A stretch of DNA of 64,000 bases, taken from the NCBI GenBank assembly GCA_028690445.1, contig JAQVBE010000004.1, forward strand, positions 97,181 through 161,180. The letters run 5' to 3'. The position numbers and the translations under genes were made by a program. This stretch comes from Aliarcobacter sp. (GTDB lineage Bacteria > Campylobacterota > Campylobacteria > Campylobacterales > Arcobacteraceae). The notes under the pieces were generated by a model. The model made no database searches and was not told the origin of the DNA. It worked only from the letters and a program-made list of their open reading frames with translations. This document shows, in pieces, positions 56,309-64,000 of this stretch. How positions within the stretch are numbered: the first letter of the stretch is position 1; each line of letters starts with the position of its first letter.

Positions 56309-58111
56309 TTATTCAACCGTTACAGATTTTGCAAGATTTCTTGGCATATCTACATCATTTCCAAGTCTTATTGAAATTTCCATTGAAAATAATTGTAAAA
56401 CAACTAACATTTCAAAAAACTCTAACATATAATGATCACATTTATTTATTTTTACAAAATCATCTGCTAAATCAAAATCAAGTGGTGAAATTGCACAAAT
56501 TGTACTATCTCTTGCGCTTAACTCTTCTACATTTGATTTGATTTTGTCATAAAGTAAATTTTGTGGCATAAGTGCAATTGTAAATAATTCAGGGTCAGCT
56601 AAAGCAATTGGTCCATGTTTCATTTCACCTGCTGGATAACCCTCAGCGTGTAAATATGAAATCTCTTTTAATTTTAAAGCACCTTCTAACGCTAGTGGAT
56701 AAAACACATCTCTACCAATAAAGAAAAATCCATGTCCATGTAAATATCTTTTTGATAATCTTTTCATTTTTTCATGAATTTTATCGCTAATACAAAGAGT
56801 TTTTGGAACTTCTCTTAAAGTATGTAACTCTTTTTGCATAGTTTCACTTGAAATTACATTTTTTACTTTTGCAAAATATAGAGCTAACATCCAAAGTACT
56901 ACTGTTTGAGTTGAGAATGCTTTTGTTGAAGCAACTCCTTTTTCAATTCCAGCTCTTGTTAAAATAGTTGCATCTGCTGTTCTTGTCATTGAAGAGTTAT
57001 CAACATTACAAACTACAAGTGTTTTTAAACCTGCATTTTTTGCCATTTTTAAAGCTTCTAAAGTATCAGCTGTTTCACCACTTTGAGAAATAACAATAAA
57101 CAAAGTATCTTTTGTTAGAAGTGGTTCTTTGTATCTAAATTCACTTGCAATTTCCACATTACATTTTACTTTTGAAAGTCGTTCAAAAAGATATGAAGCA
57201 GTTAATCCTGCGTGATAAGAAGTTCCACAAGCACAGATTTTTATTTCATTGATTCCATCAATTATTGATTTTTCAATCTCATCAAATAAAATTTCGTTAT
57301 CCTTAATTCTTCCAAGCATACAATCACTAACAACAGTACTTTGCTCATAAATCTCTTTTTCCATAAAAAATCTATATCCATCTTTTTGAGCAAATTGTTT
57401 TGAAGTTGGTAAGCTTGACCAAGAATAATTATCAGAAAAAAACTCAATAGAATCAGCACTTGCAATTCCACCAACTCCATCTTCTAAATAAACAACACTT
57501 GAAGCTAATCCAATTAAAGGAGCATCAGAAGAAGAGAATAAAACTTCTTCTTTTTCATTTCCCTTTGCTACGATTAAAGGGCTTCCATGTTTAAAGAAAA
57601 ATACTTTTTTTGGATCTGCTTTTGTTATTAAAAGAATTGAAAAAGCACCTTCAAGTCTTAAAATAGTGTTTTGAAAAGCTTTTTTTGTGTCATTTAATTG
57701 GTTATAAAAATTTTCAAATAGATGAACTATAACTTCTGTATCTGTTTGAGATACAAACTTATGACCTTTTGCTGTTAATTCTTCTTTTAACTCTTTATAG
57801 TTTTCAATAATTCCATTATGAACAACGTAAGAGTATTCACCTAAATGTGGGTGTGCGTTTAATTCTGTTGGTTTTCCGTGTGTTGCCCATCTTGTATGCC
57901 CAATTCCAAGTTCATAATCACTTGAAGCTGTTGCATTTACTTTCTCTTCAAGATTTACAAGTTTTCCTAAAGCCTTAAAAACATCAATTCTATCATTTTT
58001 TAAAACAGCAATTCCAGCACTATCATAACCTCTGTACTCTAACTCTTTTAATCCATCTAATAAAATTCTTGTTGTCTCTTTTTTACCAATATATCCAACT
58101 ATTCCACACAT
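56309..58111 (-). CDS. glmS: Glutamine-fructose-6-phosphate aminotransferase (isomerizing)
   Basis: A 600-aa enzyme that makes glucosamine-6-phosphate for peptidoglycan and LPS. The N-terminal glutaminase starts CGIVGYIG, the catalytic Cys being exposed after Met removal. ELGIGHTRWATHG and a pair of SIS domains (CGTSYHAG, ISQSGETADTLEAL, HAEGYPAGEMKHGPIAL) follow, and it ends LAKSVTVE. Of two adjacent ATGs the second, at 58111, gives the required Cys-2. Confidence 0.96.
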   Translation of the reverse strand: MCGIVGYIGKKETTRILLDGLKELEYRGYDSAGIAVLKNDRIDVFKALGKLVNLEEKVNATASSDYELGIGHTRWATHGKPTELNAHPHLGEYSYVVHNGIIENYKELKEELTAKGHKFVSQTDTEVIVHLFENFYNQLNDTKKAFQNTILRLEGAFSILLITKADPKKVFFFKHGSPLIVAKGNEKEEVLFSSSDAPLIGLASSVVYLEDGVGGIASADSIEFFSDNYSWSSLPTSKQFAQKDGYRFFMEKEIYEQSTVVSDCMLGRIKDNEILFDEIEKSIIDGINEIKICACGTSYHAGLTASYLFERLSKVKCNVEIASEFRYKEPLLTKDTLFIVISQSGETADTLEALKMAKNAGLKTLVVCNVDNSSMTRTADATILTRAGIEKGVASTKAFSTQTVVLWMLALYFAKVKNVISSETMQKELHTLREVPKTLCISDKIHEKMKRLSKRYLHGHGFFFIGRDVFYPLALEGALKLKEISYLHAEGYPAGEMKHGPIALADPELFTIALMPQNLLYDKIKSNVEELSARDSTICAISPLDFDLADDFVKINKCDHYMLEFFEMLVVLQLFSMEISIRLGNDVDMPRNLAKSVTVE

Positions 58112-58196
58112 CAAAAAAACCTTTTTTCAAATTTTAATTGTAATTATTATATTTAATAGTTACTAAATATGTGCTTTTCGCACTTTTTTTGTTATT

Positions 58197-58970
58197 TTAT
58201 AAATTTAAATTTTTTATAAATTCATTATGGATTTTACCGTTTGAAGCAACTAAATATTTATCTTCAAACAAATTATATTCACCACCATTTATATTTGAAA
58301 CTTTTCCACCAGCTTCAGTAAGGATTAAAACTCCAGCACTTACATCCCAAGGTTTTAAGTTCATTTCATAATATCCATCATAAGTTCCCTTTGCCACATA
58401 ACATAAATCAAGTGAAGCTGAACCTAATCTTCTTAAATCTTGGCAAAGTGGTAAAACATCTTTTATTTTTTTTACAACATCAGTTAAATCAGCTTCATTT
58501 GAACTACTTGTATATGGAAATCCTGTTGCTAATAGTGCTTTTTGGAAAGTATCCTCATTGCTAACTTTTAATTTTTTACCATTTAAAAATGCACCCTTTC
58601 CTATTTTTGCTGTGTATAATTCATCTAAAATTGGATTATAAACTATCGCTAAATATGGTTTTTTATTTTTATAAACTCCAACAGAAATAGCTGTATGTGG
58701 AACACCATTTACAAAGTTTGTTGTTCCATCTATTGGGTCAATTATAATTGAGTTATTAAACTCTATATTTGAATTGTCCGATTCTTCTGCAATGATATTA
58801 AAATTTTTAAATCTTTTAGAGAATTTCTTTTTTAAGTATTTTTCAACTGCCACATCAAACTGTGTAACTAAATCTTTTTTTGCTTTAAAAGTTATATTTT
58901 TATCCGTATAAAATCCCTCTTTTAAGATTTTTCCTGCTTTTTTTATGATTTTTATTAAATCTTTTTTCAT
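58197..58970 (-). CDS. Inositol monophosphatase family protein
   Basis: A 257-aa lithium-sensitive-type phosphatase. Metal ligands: NIIAEESD, IIDPIDGTTNFVNG, and PWDVSAGVLILTEAGG. It could be SuhB-like or act on other sugar phosphates or PAP; sequence alone does not decide. The ATG at 58970 with AGGGA upstream is chosen over a start 33 bases earlier that lacks a ribosome site. Confidence 0.88.
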   Translation of the reverse strand: MKKDLIKIIKKAGKILKEGFYTDKNITFKAKKDLVTQFDVAVEKYLKKKFSKRFKNFNIIAEESDNSNIEFNNSIIIDPIDGTTNFVNGVPHTAISVGVYKNKKPYLAIVYNPILDELYTAKIGKGAFLNGKKLKVSNEDTFQKALLATGFPYTSSSNEADLTDVVKKIKDVLPLCQDLRRLGSASLDLCYVAKGTYDGYYEMNLKPWDVSAGVLILTEAGGKVSNINGGEYNLFEDKYLVASNGKIHNEFIKNLNL

Positions 58971-59084
58971 TATTTTCCCTAAATTTTTTTGTATTTTATC
59001 CAATTATGAACAAAAGTTAATATTTTGTTCATTACTAATTCATATTCAAACTCTAAAATTCTTCAAAATAATAAAGGAAAACTA

Positions 59085-60167
59085 TTGATTTCTTATGCTT
59101 TAAAAGCCTTAATGGCAAACAAACTAAAAACTACTCTTATTTATTTAAGTCTAATTTTTTCAATTGTTTCTATTTTTTTAATTAGTTCCATTTCAAATGG
59201 AATAATCACCATGTACTCTTCAATGCTTAAAAGTGACGGTGATATTATCATCACTCAAGCTAAGATTTCTGATACATTTTTTTCAAATGTAGATATAAAT
59301 TTAATAGAACAAATAAATAAAATAAAAGGCGTTCTTAAATCAACTGCTTTAATTGTTGGAGCAAGTCCCGTTGAAAAACTTCCAATAGTTGCAGTTTATG
59401 GAGCCAGTTCTAATAGATTTAAAAACTATGAGTTAATTGCTGGAAATTATCCAAACAAAAATGAAGTAATTGTTGGAAAATCTATTTACGACCAATTAAT
59501 AAATAAAAATGAAATTCAAATAGCTAATAAAACTTTTAAAATCTCTGGAATTTTTAAAAGTGAAATTGGTTTTGAAAATGGTGGAGTTGTTTTAACTATC
59601 AGTGATGCTGGAGAGATTTTTAATAAATCAGCTTCTATGATTATGGTAAATACTGAACTAAACTCAAATGTTGAAAATATCATCAACGATATAAAAATTA
59701 TAAGTGAGCAAATTGATGTTAAATCAACTCAAAATTTTGTGGATAACTATAATCAATTTAAAATCATAAAAACCTCATCAAATGTTATTTCGTTTATTGC
59801 CTTTTCTATGGGCTTATTGGGAATCGTAAGTTTAATGAGTATCACAATAAATCAAAGAAAAAGTGAATTTGGAATCAAAAGAGCTTTAGGAATAAGTACT
59901 TCAAAAATTGTTTATTCAATTATGACAGAGAGTTTTATTTTAGGACTTTTTAGTTTTTTTAGTGCTTTTATAATTTCTCATATTGTTCTGTTTTCTATAA
60001 AAAATATCTCAAGTTTACAAGGTTATGTAAATGGTGAAATTTCAAATGAATTAGCTTTTTATATTTTTATAACTTCAATTTTCATGGCTATTTTTGGCTC
60101 AATAATTCCTGCTTTAAATGCGGCTTTTACAGACCCAGTTGAGTTAATTCAAGGAAATAAAATATGA
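59085..60167 (+). CDS. ABC transporter permease, MacB/LolE type
   Basis: A 360-aa permease of the type VII (FtsX-like) ABC family. An N-terminal membrane helix (about 15-40) is followed by a MacB-type periplasmic domain, then three C-terminal helices (FSMGLLGIVSLMSI, FFSAFIISHIVLFSI, FMAIFGSIIPALNAA). NQRKSEFGIKRALGIS is the conserved coupling segment. A TTG at 59085 has AAAGGA upstream; an earlier TTG (59025) is less likely. These systems move lipoproteins or substrates across the envelope rather than import solutes. Overlaps the ATPase by 4 bases. Confidence 0.85.
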   Translation: MISYALKALMANKLKTTLIYLSLIFSIVSIFLISSISNGIITMYSSMLKSDGDIIITQAKISDTFFSNVDINLIEQINKIKGVLKSTALIVGASPVEKLPIVAVYGASSNRFKNYELIAGNYPNKNEVIVGKSIYDQLINKNEIQIANKTFKISGIFKSEIGFENGGVVLTISDAGEIFNKSASMIMVNTELNSNVENIINDIKIISEQIDVKSTQNFVDNYNQFKIIKTSSNVISFIAFSMGLLGIVSLMSITINQRKSEFGIKRALGISTSKIVYSIMTESFILGLFSFFSAFIISHIVLFSIKNISSLQGYVNGEISNELAFYIFITSIFMAIFGSIIPALNAAFTDPVELIQGNKI

Positions 60168-60787
60168 TGAAAGTAACAAATCTAACTCACTATTATAATA
60201 AAGATAAAGCTTTAGAAAATATAAACTTAGAGATAAAAAGTGGCGAATTTATAGCAATAATTGGAGAAAGTGGAAGTGGAAAATCTACGCTTTTATCTAT
60301 TTTATCAACACTTTTAAAACCAACTAGTGGAGATATTGTTTATAAGGGAATAAACTATAAAGATATAAAAAACATAGATGATTTTAGAAAAAACAATATT
60401 GGTTTTATTTTTCAATTCCACTATTTAATCAACTATTTAAGTGTAAAAGAAAATATTAATCTTGCAAATGAAAAAGCTTCAAAAGATGAAATTTTTAATT
60501 TACTAAAACTTTTAGGAATACAAAATCTAATAGACAAATATCCAAATGAAATTTCAGGAGGTCAAAGACAAAGAGTTGCCATTGCTAGAGCTTTGATTAA
60601 TAATCCAAAAATCATTTTTGCAGATGAACCAACTGGAAATTTAGACTCAAAAAACTCTTTAAATGTGTTTGAGTTATTTAAAACATTTGCGAATATTGGA
60701 ACAACCATTATCGTAGCAACTCACGATAAAAGTTTGGCAAAGTTAGCAAATAAAATTTATGAAGTAAAGGATGGAAAAATTGAATAA
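60164..60787 (+). CDS. ABC transporter ATP-binding protein, MacB/LolD type
   Basis: A 207-aa ATPase with Walker A GESGSGKST, Q-loop FQFHYL, signature EISGGQRQRVAIARAL, Walker B IIFADEPTGNLDS and H-loop VATHDKSLA. The EPTGNLDS sequence is typical for LolD/MacB partners. It pairs with the permease upstream and overlaps the next gene. Confidence 0.92.
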   Translation: MMKVTNLTHYYNKDKALENINLEIKSGEFIAIIGESGSGKSTLLSILSTLLKPTSGDIVYKGINYKDIKNIDDFRKNNIGFIFQFHYLINYLSVKENINLANEKASKDEIFNLLKLLGIQNLIDKYPNEISGGQRQRVAIARALINNPKIIFADEPTGNLDSKNSLNVFELFKTFANIGTTIIVATHDKSLAKLANKIYEVKDGKIE

Positions 60788-62342
60788 TTTTAATAATTTT
60801 GTAGATAGAACATTCAAAATATCTATTGCATTTTTTGCTTTAGGCTTATTTTTTGGACTTGTTTATTCAATAAATCTTTTAGGTTTTACTTTAAACTCTG
60901 AAACTTTAAATCCAGTAAATATGAGAGCTATTCATATTTCTTTGATGCTTTATGGATTTATTCCTTTGATGCTTTCGTATCTGCCTTTTTTACTTATAAA
61001 CAAAGAAGTTGGTTTTGACAAAGAAGGGCTTAGATATTTAGAACTTTATAGTTTAACTTGGTTTATATTTTTAGTTTTTATGATTGTAAGTTTACTTTTA
61101 GGTAAAAATAGAGGTTTGGCTTTTTATGATTTTGCCTATGAATTAAACTTTTTATTAGCACTTGCAGGTGTGTTTTATATCATAGCTTTATACAAATTTA
61201 TTAGACTTTATAAAACTCTTCCTTTATGGATAAAAGTGTGTTTAAGAGTTGTAACAATTGCTCCTATAACACTTTTAATTTTAATGAATCCAATTATTGG
61301 ACAAGTTGAAAGCACAGTTACAGGACCTCATGGAGATAACACTTTAGGAATGAGTTTAGCTTTGATTCCTATTTATTATTTGATTATTAAGCTATTAAAT
61401 AATGGTGAATTTAAAGCTAGATGGAATATCTTATGGATTATTCCAACTATTTTTTATTTTGGAACAGTTTTATATAGAATCTTTTTTGAACCACTAACTT
61501 ACAATCAAGAGTGGGTTGCACAATATCTAACACTTTTATATGTTCCACTTTTATATAGATGGTTTAAAGATAGCAATATTGACTCCCATGCAAAAAAAGC
61601 TTTATTAATTTCAATATTAGCTTTTTTATTTGTAGATGTTGAGGGGAATATTTTATTTATTCCCCAAATTAGATGGGTATTTCATAGAAATGATTTAATC
61701 GTTGCCCACGCTCATGTTGCTATGGGAATCTCTGTATTTTTTATGGTTATTGCTATGTTTATAAACAGTATAAAAGAGCTTCAAAAAGCTATTTATTTAA
61801 ATAGTTATTTGTTTGCACTTTTAGGAATATTTACAGTTTTAAGTATCTCAGGATTTGTTCAAGCTGGTTTTTTAAATATCTCAAGTGAAGTTTTATGGAC
61901 ATTTAGAACCGCTTTTGGATTTTTTGCTTTAGTTTTTGTTTTTGCTTTTATAAAAATGAAAACTTCTTATTCAAAAGTAGAACTTTACAACATCGCTGGA
62001 ATTTTAAGTGATGGATTAGGGGGAGTGTTTTTAATACTTCTTGCTAGTTTTATTTATCCTTTAATTGGATTTAGTTTTAGCGGAGTTTATGAATATGTGG
62101 TTTTTGCTTTTGTTTCTATGACTGGAATCATTCATTATATGGCTTTAAAAAATCCATCAAGCCAAGTGGTTTTAATGAACTTAACAGTAATTATTAGAGT
62201 ATTTGCAAGTTCTATATTTTTCGCTTTATATGCCAGTGGAAAATTAGGATTTGAAGCCTTAGCTATTTGTTTATTTGACTTAGGTTTTGTATTTGTTTAT
62301 TTGATTTATTTTTATAAAAAGGAGAAGTTATGCAAAGATTAA
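60780..62342 (+). CDS. Haem-copper-oxidase-like subunit I lacking CuB ligands
   Basis: A 520-aa protein with about 12 membrane helices. MRAIHISLMLYGF resembles helix II of CcoN/NorB-type subunits with the low-spin haem His, and LIVAHAHVAMGISV resembles helix X with the two haem-ligand His. The helix VI counterpart reads GPHGDNTLGMSLALIP, where CcoN has YGHNAVGF: the CuB-ligand His position is Asp. The HH pair of helix VII is not found. So it looks able to bind haem but not to be a normal oxygen or NO reductase. The TTG at 60780 has AAAGGA eight bases upstream and is preferred to an ATG at 60771 inside the ribosome site. Confidence 0.7.
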   Translation: MNNFNNFVDRTFKISIAFFALGLFFGLVYSINLLGFTLNSETLNPVNMRAIHISLMLYGFIPLMLSYLPFLLINKEVGFDKEGLRYLELYSLTWFIFLVFMIVSLLLGKNRGLAFYDFAYELNFLLALAGVFYIIALYKFIRLYKTLPLWIKVCLRVVTIAPITLLILMNPIIGQVESTVTGPHGDNTLGMSLALIPIYYLIIKLLNNGEFKARWNILWIIPTIFYFGTVLYRIFFEPLTYNQEWVAQYLTLLYVPLLYRWFKDSNIDSHAKKALLISILAFLFVDVEGNILFIPQIRWVFHRNDLIVAHAHVAMGISVFFMVIAMFINSIKELQKAIYLNSYLFALLGIFTVLSISGFVQAGFLNISSEVLWTFRTAFGFFALVFVFAFIKMKTSYSKVELYNIAGILSDGLGGVFLILLASFIYPLIGFSFSGVYEYVVFAFVSMTGIIHYMALKNPSSQVVLMNLTVIIRVFASSIFFALYASGKLGFEALAICLFDLGFVFVYLIYFYKKEKLCKD

Positions 62343-63298
62343 TTTTAATATTTTTTATAGCAAGTGAACTTTGCTATTACTTACTTATAGCTCAAACAGG
62401 AGTTGTTGAATACTTTTCTTCAAATCTATTTTTAATAGCACCACTTCCAATTGGAGGTGTTATTGGTTCATTATTAGTTTCATATATAAAAATTGATTTT
62501 AGAAATAAAATCTCTTTATTTTTAACTATTCAATTAATTATGAGTTTTTTATATCCAAATTTCAATATCTTAACTCTGTTTATTTTAGGATTTGCAGTTG
62601 GAAGTTTAGCTCCCCTAATTATAAATGAAATCAAAAAAGCAACGCTACTAGAACTTGGTCTTGCTCTTAGTGTTTCTTATGTTACAGGAACTTTATTATT
62701 TAACTACGAAGTTGAAGGAAGAGGAATTATTGCAATTACATTAACAACAATTACATTACTTGCTTCAAGATTTTTACCAACAAACGAACCTATAAAAAAA
62801 TCAAATGAAGAATTTCCTTTATTAATGATGGTTTTATGGGTATTTTTAGATTCAGCACTTTTTGAATCTCTTTCTAGGGATATAACAATTTCTATTTGGA
62901 GAGATGGTTTTACATTTCAAATTGCACTGTTTCATGTAATTGGAGTTTTTTGTGCTTTATTTTTCAAGATTGAAAAAAATCAAAAAAGTCTATTTATTTT
63001 GACTTTATTTGCAGCTTCATATCTATTTTATTTTTTAAGGCAAGGGGATATTTTATCGATAGTTTATCCATTTGTAATATCTTATTACAATGTGGTAATT
63101 TTACAAACTATTGCAAAAAAAGATTTTAGAATTATCACATTTTATATGATTTTTATTGGTTGGATGGCTTCTGGTGCAGGGCTTTTTGTAGCTTTGTCAA
63201 ATTTAATTTTATTTGTTCCTATCATTTTGTTAATTGCAATTTTCAAAATAATGATAGGAGAATATAAACCAAATAACAAGGAAATAAAATATGTTTAA
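62330..63298 (+). CDS. Polytopic membrane protein, MFS-like, unknown function
   Basis: A 322-aa protein with roughly ten hydrophobic segments and short loops (APLPIGGVIGSLLVS, FAVGSLAPLIINEIKKA, FIGWMASGAGLFVALS). It is similar in general plan to part of a major-facilitator transporter, but no family signature is decisive. AAGGAG precedes the ATG. It overlaps the oxidase-like gene by 13 bases and the YceI gene by 8, so it belongs to this operon. Confidence 0.65.
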   Translation: MQRLILIFFIASELCYYLLIAQTGVVEYFSSNLFLIAPLPIGGVIGSLLVSYIKIDFRNKISLFLTIQLIMSFLYPNFNILTLFILGFAVGSLAPLIINEIKKATLLELGLALSVSYVTGTLLFNYEVEGRGIIAITLTTITLLASRFLPTNEPIKKSNEEFPLLMMVLWVFLDSALFESLSRDITISIWRDGFTFQIALFHVIGVFCALFFKIEKNQKSLFILTLFAASYLFYFLRQGDILSIVYPFVISYYNVVILQTIAKKDFRIITFYMIFIGWMASGAGLFVALSNLILFVPIILLIAIFKIMIGEYKPNNKEIKYV

Positions 63299-63818
63299 AT
63301 TATTAGTAATATTAAGTTTAGCTCTATTTGCAAACGCAAATAACTTAACAGTTCAAAATGGTGAAATAAAAGCCCATACGGAAGTTTTTGGAGATAGTGA
63401 AATAAATCCAACTACAAAAAGTGTAAAAGCTGATTTAACAATGGAAAATTCTATTGAATCAATCAAAGGTAAAATTTACTTTGAAACATTAACATTAATT
63501 AGTGATAAAAAAAGTAGAGATGAACATATGTATGAATTATTACAAGTAGAAAAATTCAAAACTATCTCTTTTGATATTAAAAGTATCACAAAAAATGAAA
63601 GTGATTATGAGATAAAAGGTGCTTTAACATTAAATGGTGTTACAAAAAATATTAAAGCAAAAATTATTATCAATCAACAAAATAATCAAATTTCATTAAA
63701 TGGAGGTTTTTCATTTAACCTTACAGATTTCAATTTAGAACCACCAAAAATGATGTTTTTAACAGTTAGAAATCAAATTGATATTACTTATAACATCTCA
63801 TTAAATGAAGTAAAATAG
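63291..63818 (+). CDS. YceI-family periplasmic protein
   Basis: A 175-aa exported protein: signal peptide about 1-16 (LVILSLALFANA), then the YceI lipocalin-like barrel (SVKADLTMENSIESIKGKI, RDEHMYELLQVEKFKTISFD, GALTLNGVTKNIKAKI). YceI proteins bind polyisoprenoids such as quinones in a hydrophobic cavity. Next to an oxidase-like membrane haem protein, a link to quinone handling is attractive but unproven. Confidence 0.9.
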   Translation: MFKLLVILSLALFANANNLTVQNGEIKAHTEVFGDSEINPTTKSVKADLTMENSIESIKGKIYFETLTLISDKKSRDEHMYELLQVEKFKTISFDIKSITKNESDYEIKGALTLNGVTKNIKAKIIINQQNNQISLNGGFSFNLTDFNLEPPKMMFLTVRNQIDITYNISLNEVK

Positions 63819-64000
63819 ATGTTAAAGAAACTTATTTTATCAACCCTAATTTGTTTTTACGCAAATGCAGCTACTTTAAAAATAGATGATAAAATAAGTA
63901 CTTTTTCACTAGTAAATCAGTTTGATAAAATTCATACTATTACTAGTGAAATTTCTACAATTATTGTAACTTTCCAAAGAGAAACTTCAAACCTTGTAAA
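63819..64000 (+). CDS. Exported thioredoxin-fold-like protein (partial)
   Basis: An ATG follows directly after the YceI stop; the reading frame is open to the window end (60 codons). A signal peptide (LILSTLICFYANAA) is followed by IDDKISTFSLVNQFDKIHTI and STIIVTFQRET, which resembles the start of periplasmic thioredoxin/peroxiredoxin-like proteins. The active site lies outside the window. Confidence 0.6.
   Translation, partial: MLKKLILSTLICFYANAATLKIDDKISTFSLVNQFDKIHTITSEISTIIVTFQRETSNLV

Overview
The window looks like a chromosomal segment of an Arcobacter-type member of the Campylobacterota (formerly Epsilonproteobacteria). The grounds are the very AT-rich DNA, tightly packed operons, TGCTATAAT-type promoters, an Opr-type porin, a futalosine-pathway-type deaminase, and a MutS of the HNH-carrying MutS7 type. 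This assignment is inferred from gene content and composition; no alignment was run. No phage, insertion sequence or CRISPR array was seen.

Region 1 (46-17981) is an acetate/short-chain-carboxylate module. It opens with tRNA-Asp, then a Cache-domain histidine kinase and an OmpR-type response regulator. Three two-gene sodium/solute symporters follow: one DUF4212 plus VC_2705-type pair and two DUF485 plus ActP-type pairs. Two copies of a DUF294 nucleotidyltransferase-like gene plus DnaQ-type exonuclease pair come with them, and then ackA, pta and a second ackA. Four promoters in the module carry a direct repeat of the form TGCTAn-N5-TGCnAn with an 11-bp period. In three of them a -10-like box lies exactly 27 bp from the start of the repeat. 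This PhoB-like layout suggests one OmpR-family regulator, most simply the one encoded here, controls acetate uptake and Pta-AckA together.

Region 2 (18000-34400) is mostly housekeeping: sppA, a futalosine-type deaminase, aroQ, an M24 peptidase, folK, mnmA, two porins, prs, an OmpA-family protein, lepA, comF, hisH, an SDR39U1-type epimerase and hisA. A haem-motif diguanylate cyclase closes it.

Region 3 (34400-47800, minus strand) holds the oddities. A mutS7 gene has its C-terminal HNH nuclease domain pushed into the -1 frame next to a short T run. A potassium channel pair follows. leuA is preceded by a perfect-spaced promoter and a 25-codon leader peptide containing four consecutive leucine codons. 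A signalling operon contains a degenerate histidine kinase with an in-frame TAA and no phospho-acceptor histidine, a REC-PAS-PAS-HD-GYP protein, and a Cache histidine kinase.

Region 4 (47900-59000, minus strand) carries ftsH, prmA, dus, a membrane protein of unknown function, rlmH, thiE, accD, metK, glmS and an inositol-monophosphatase-family gene. The metK start codon sits in a stuttering 14-bp tandem repeat.

Region 5 (59085-64000, plus strand) is an operon with a MacB/LolE-like ABC permease and ATPase, a haem-copper-oxidase-like subunit that keeps haem ligands but appears to lack the CuB ligands, a polytopic membrane protein, a YceI protein, and a thioredoxin-like exported protein cut by the window end.
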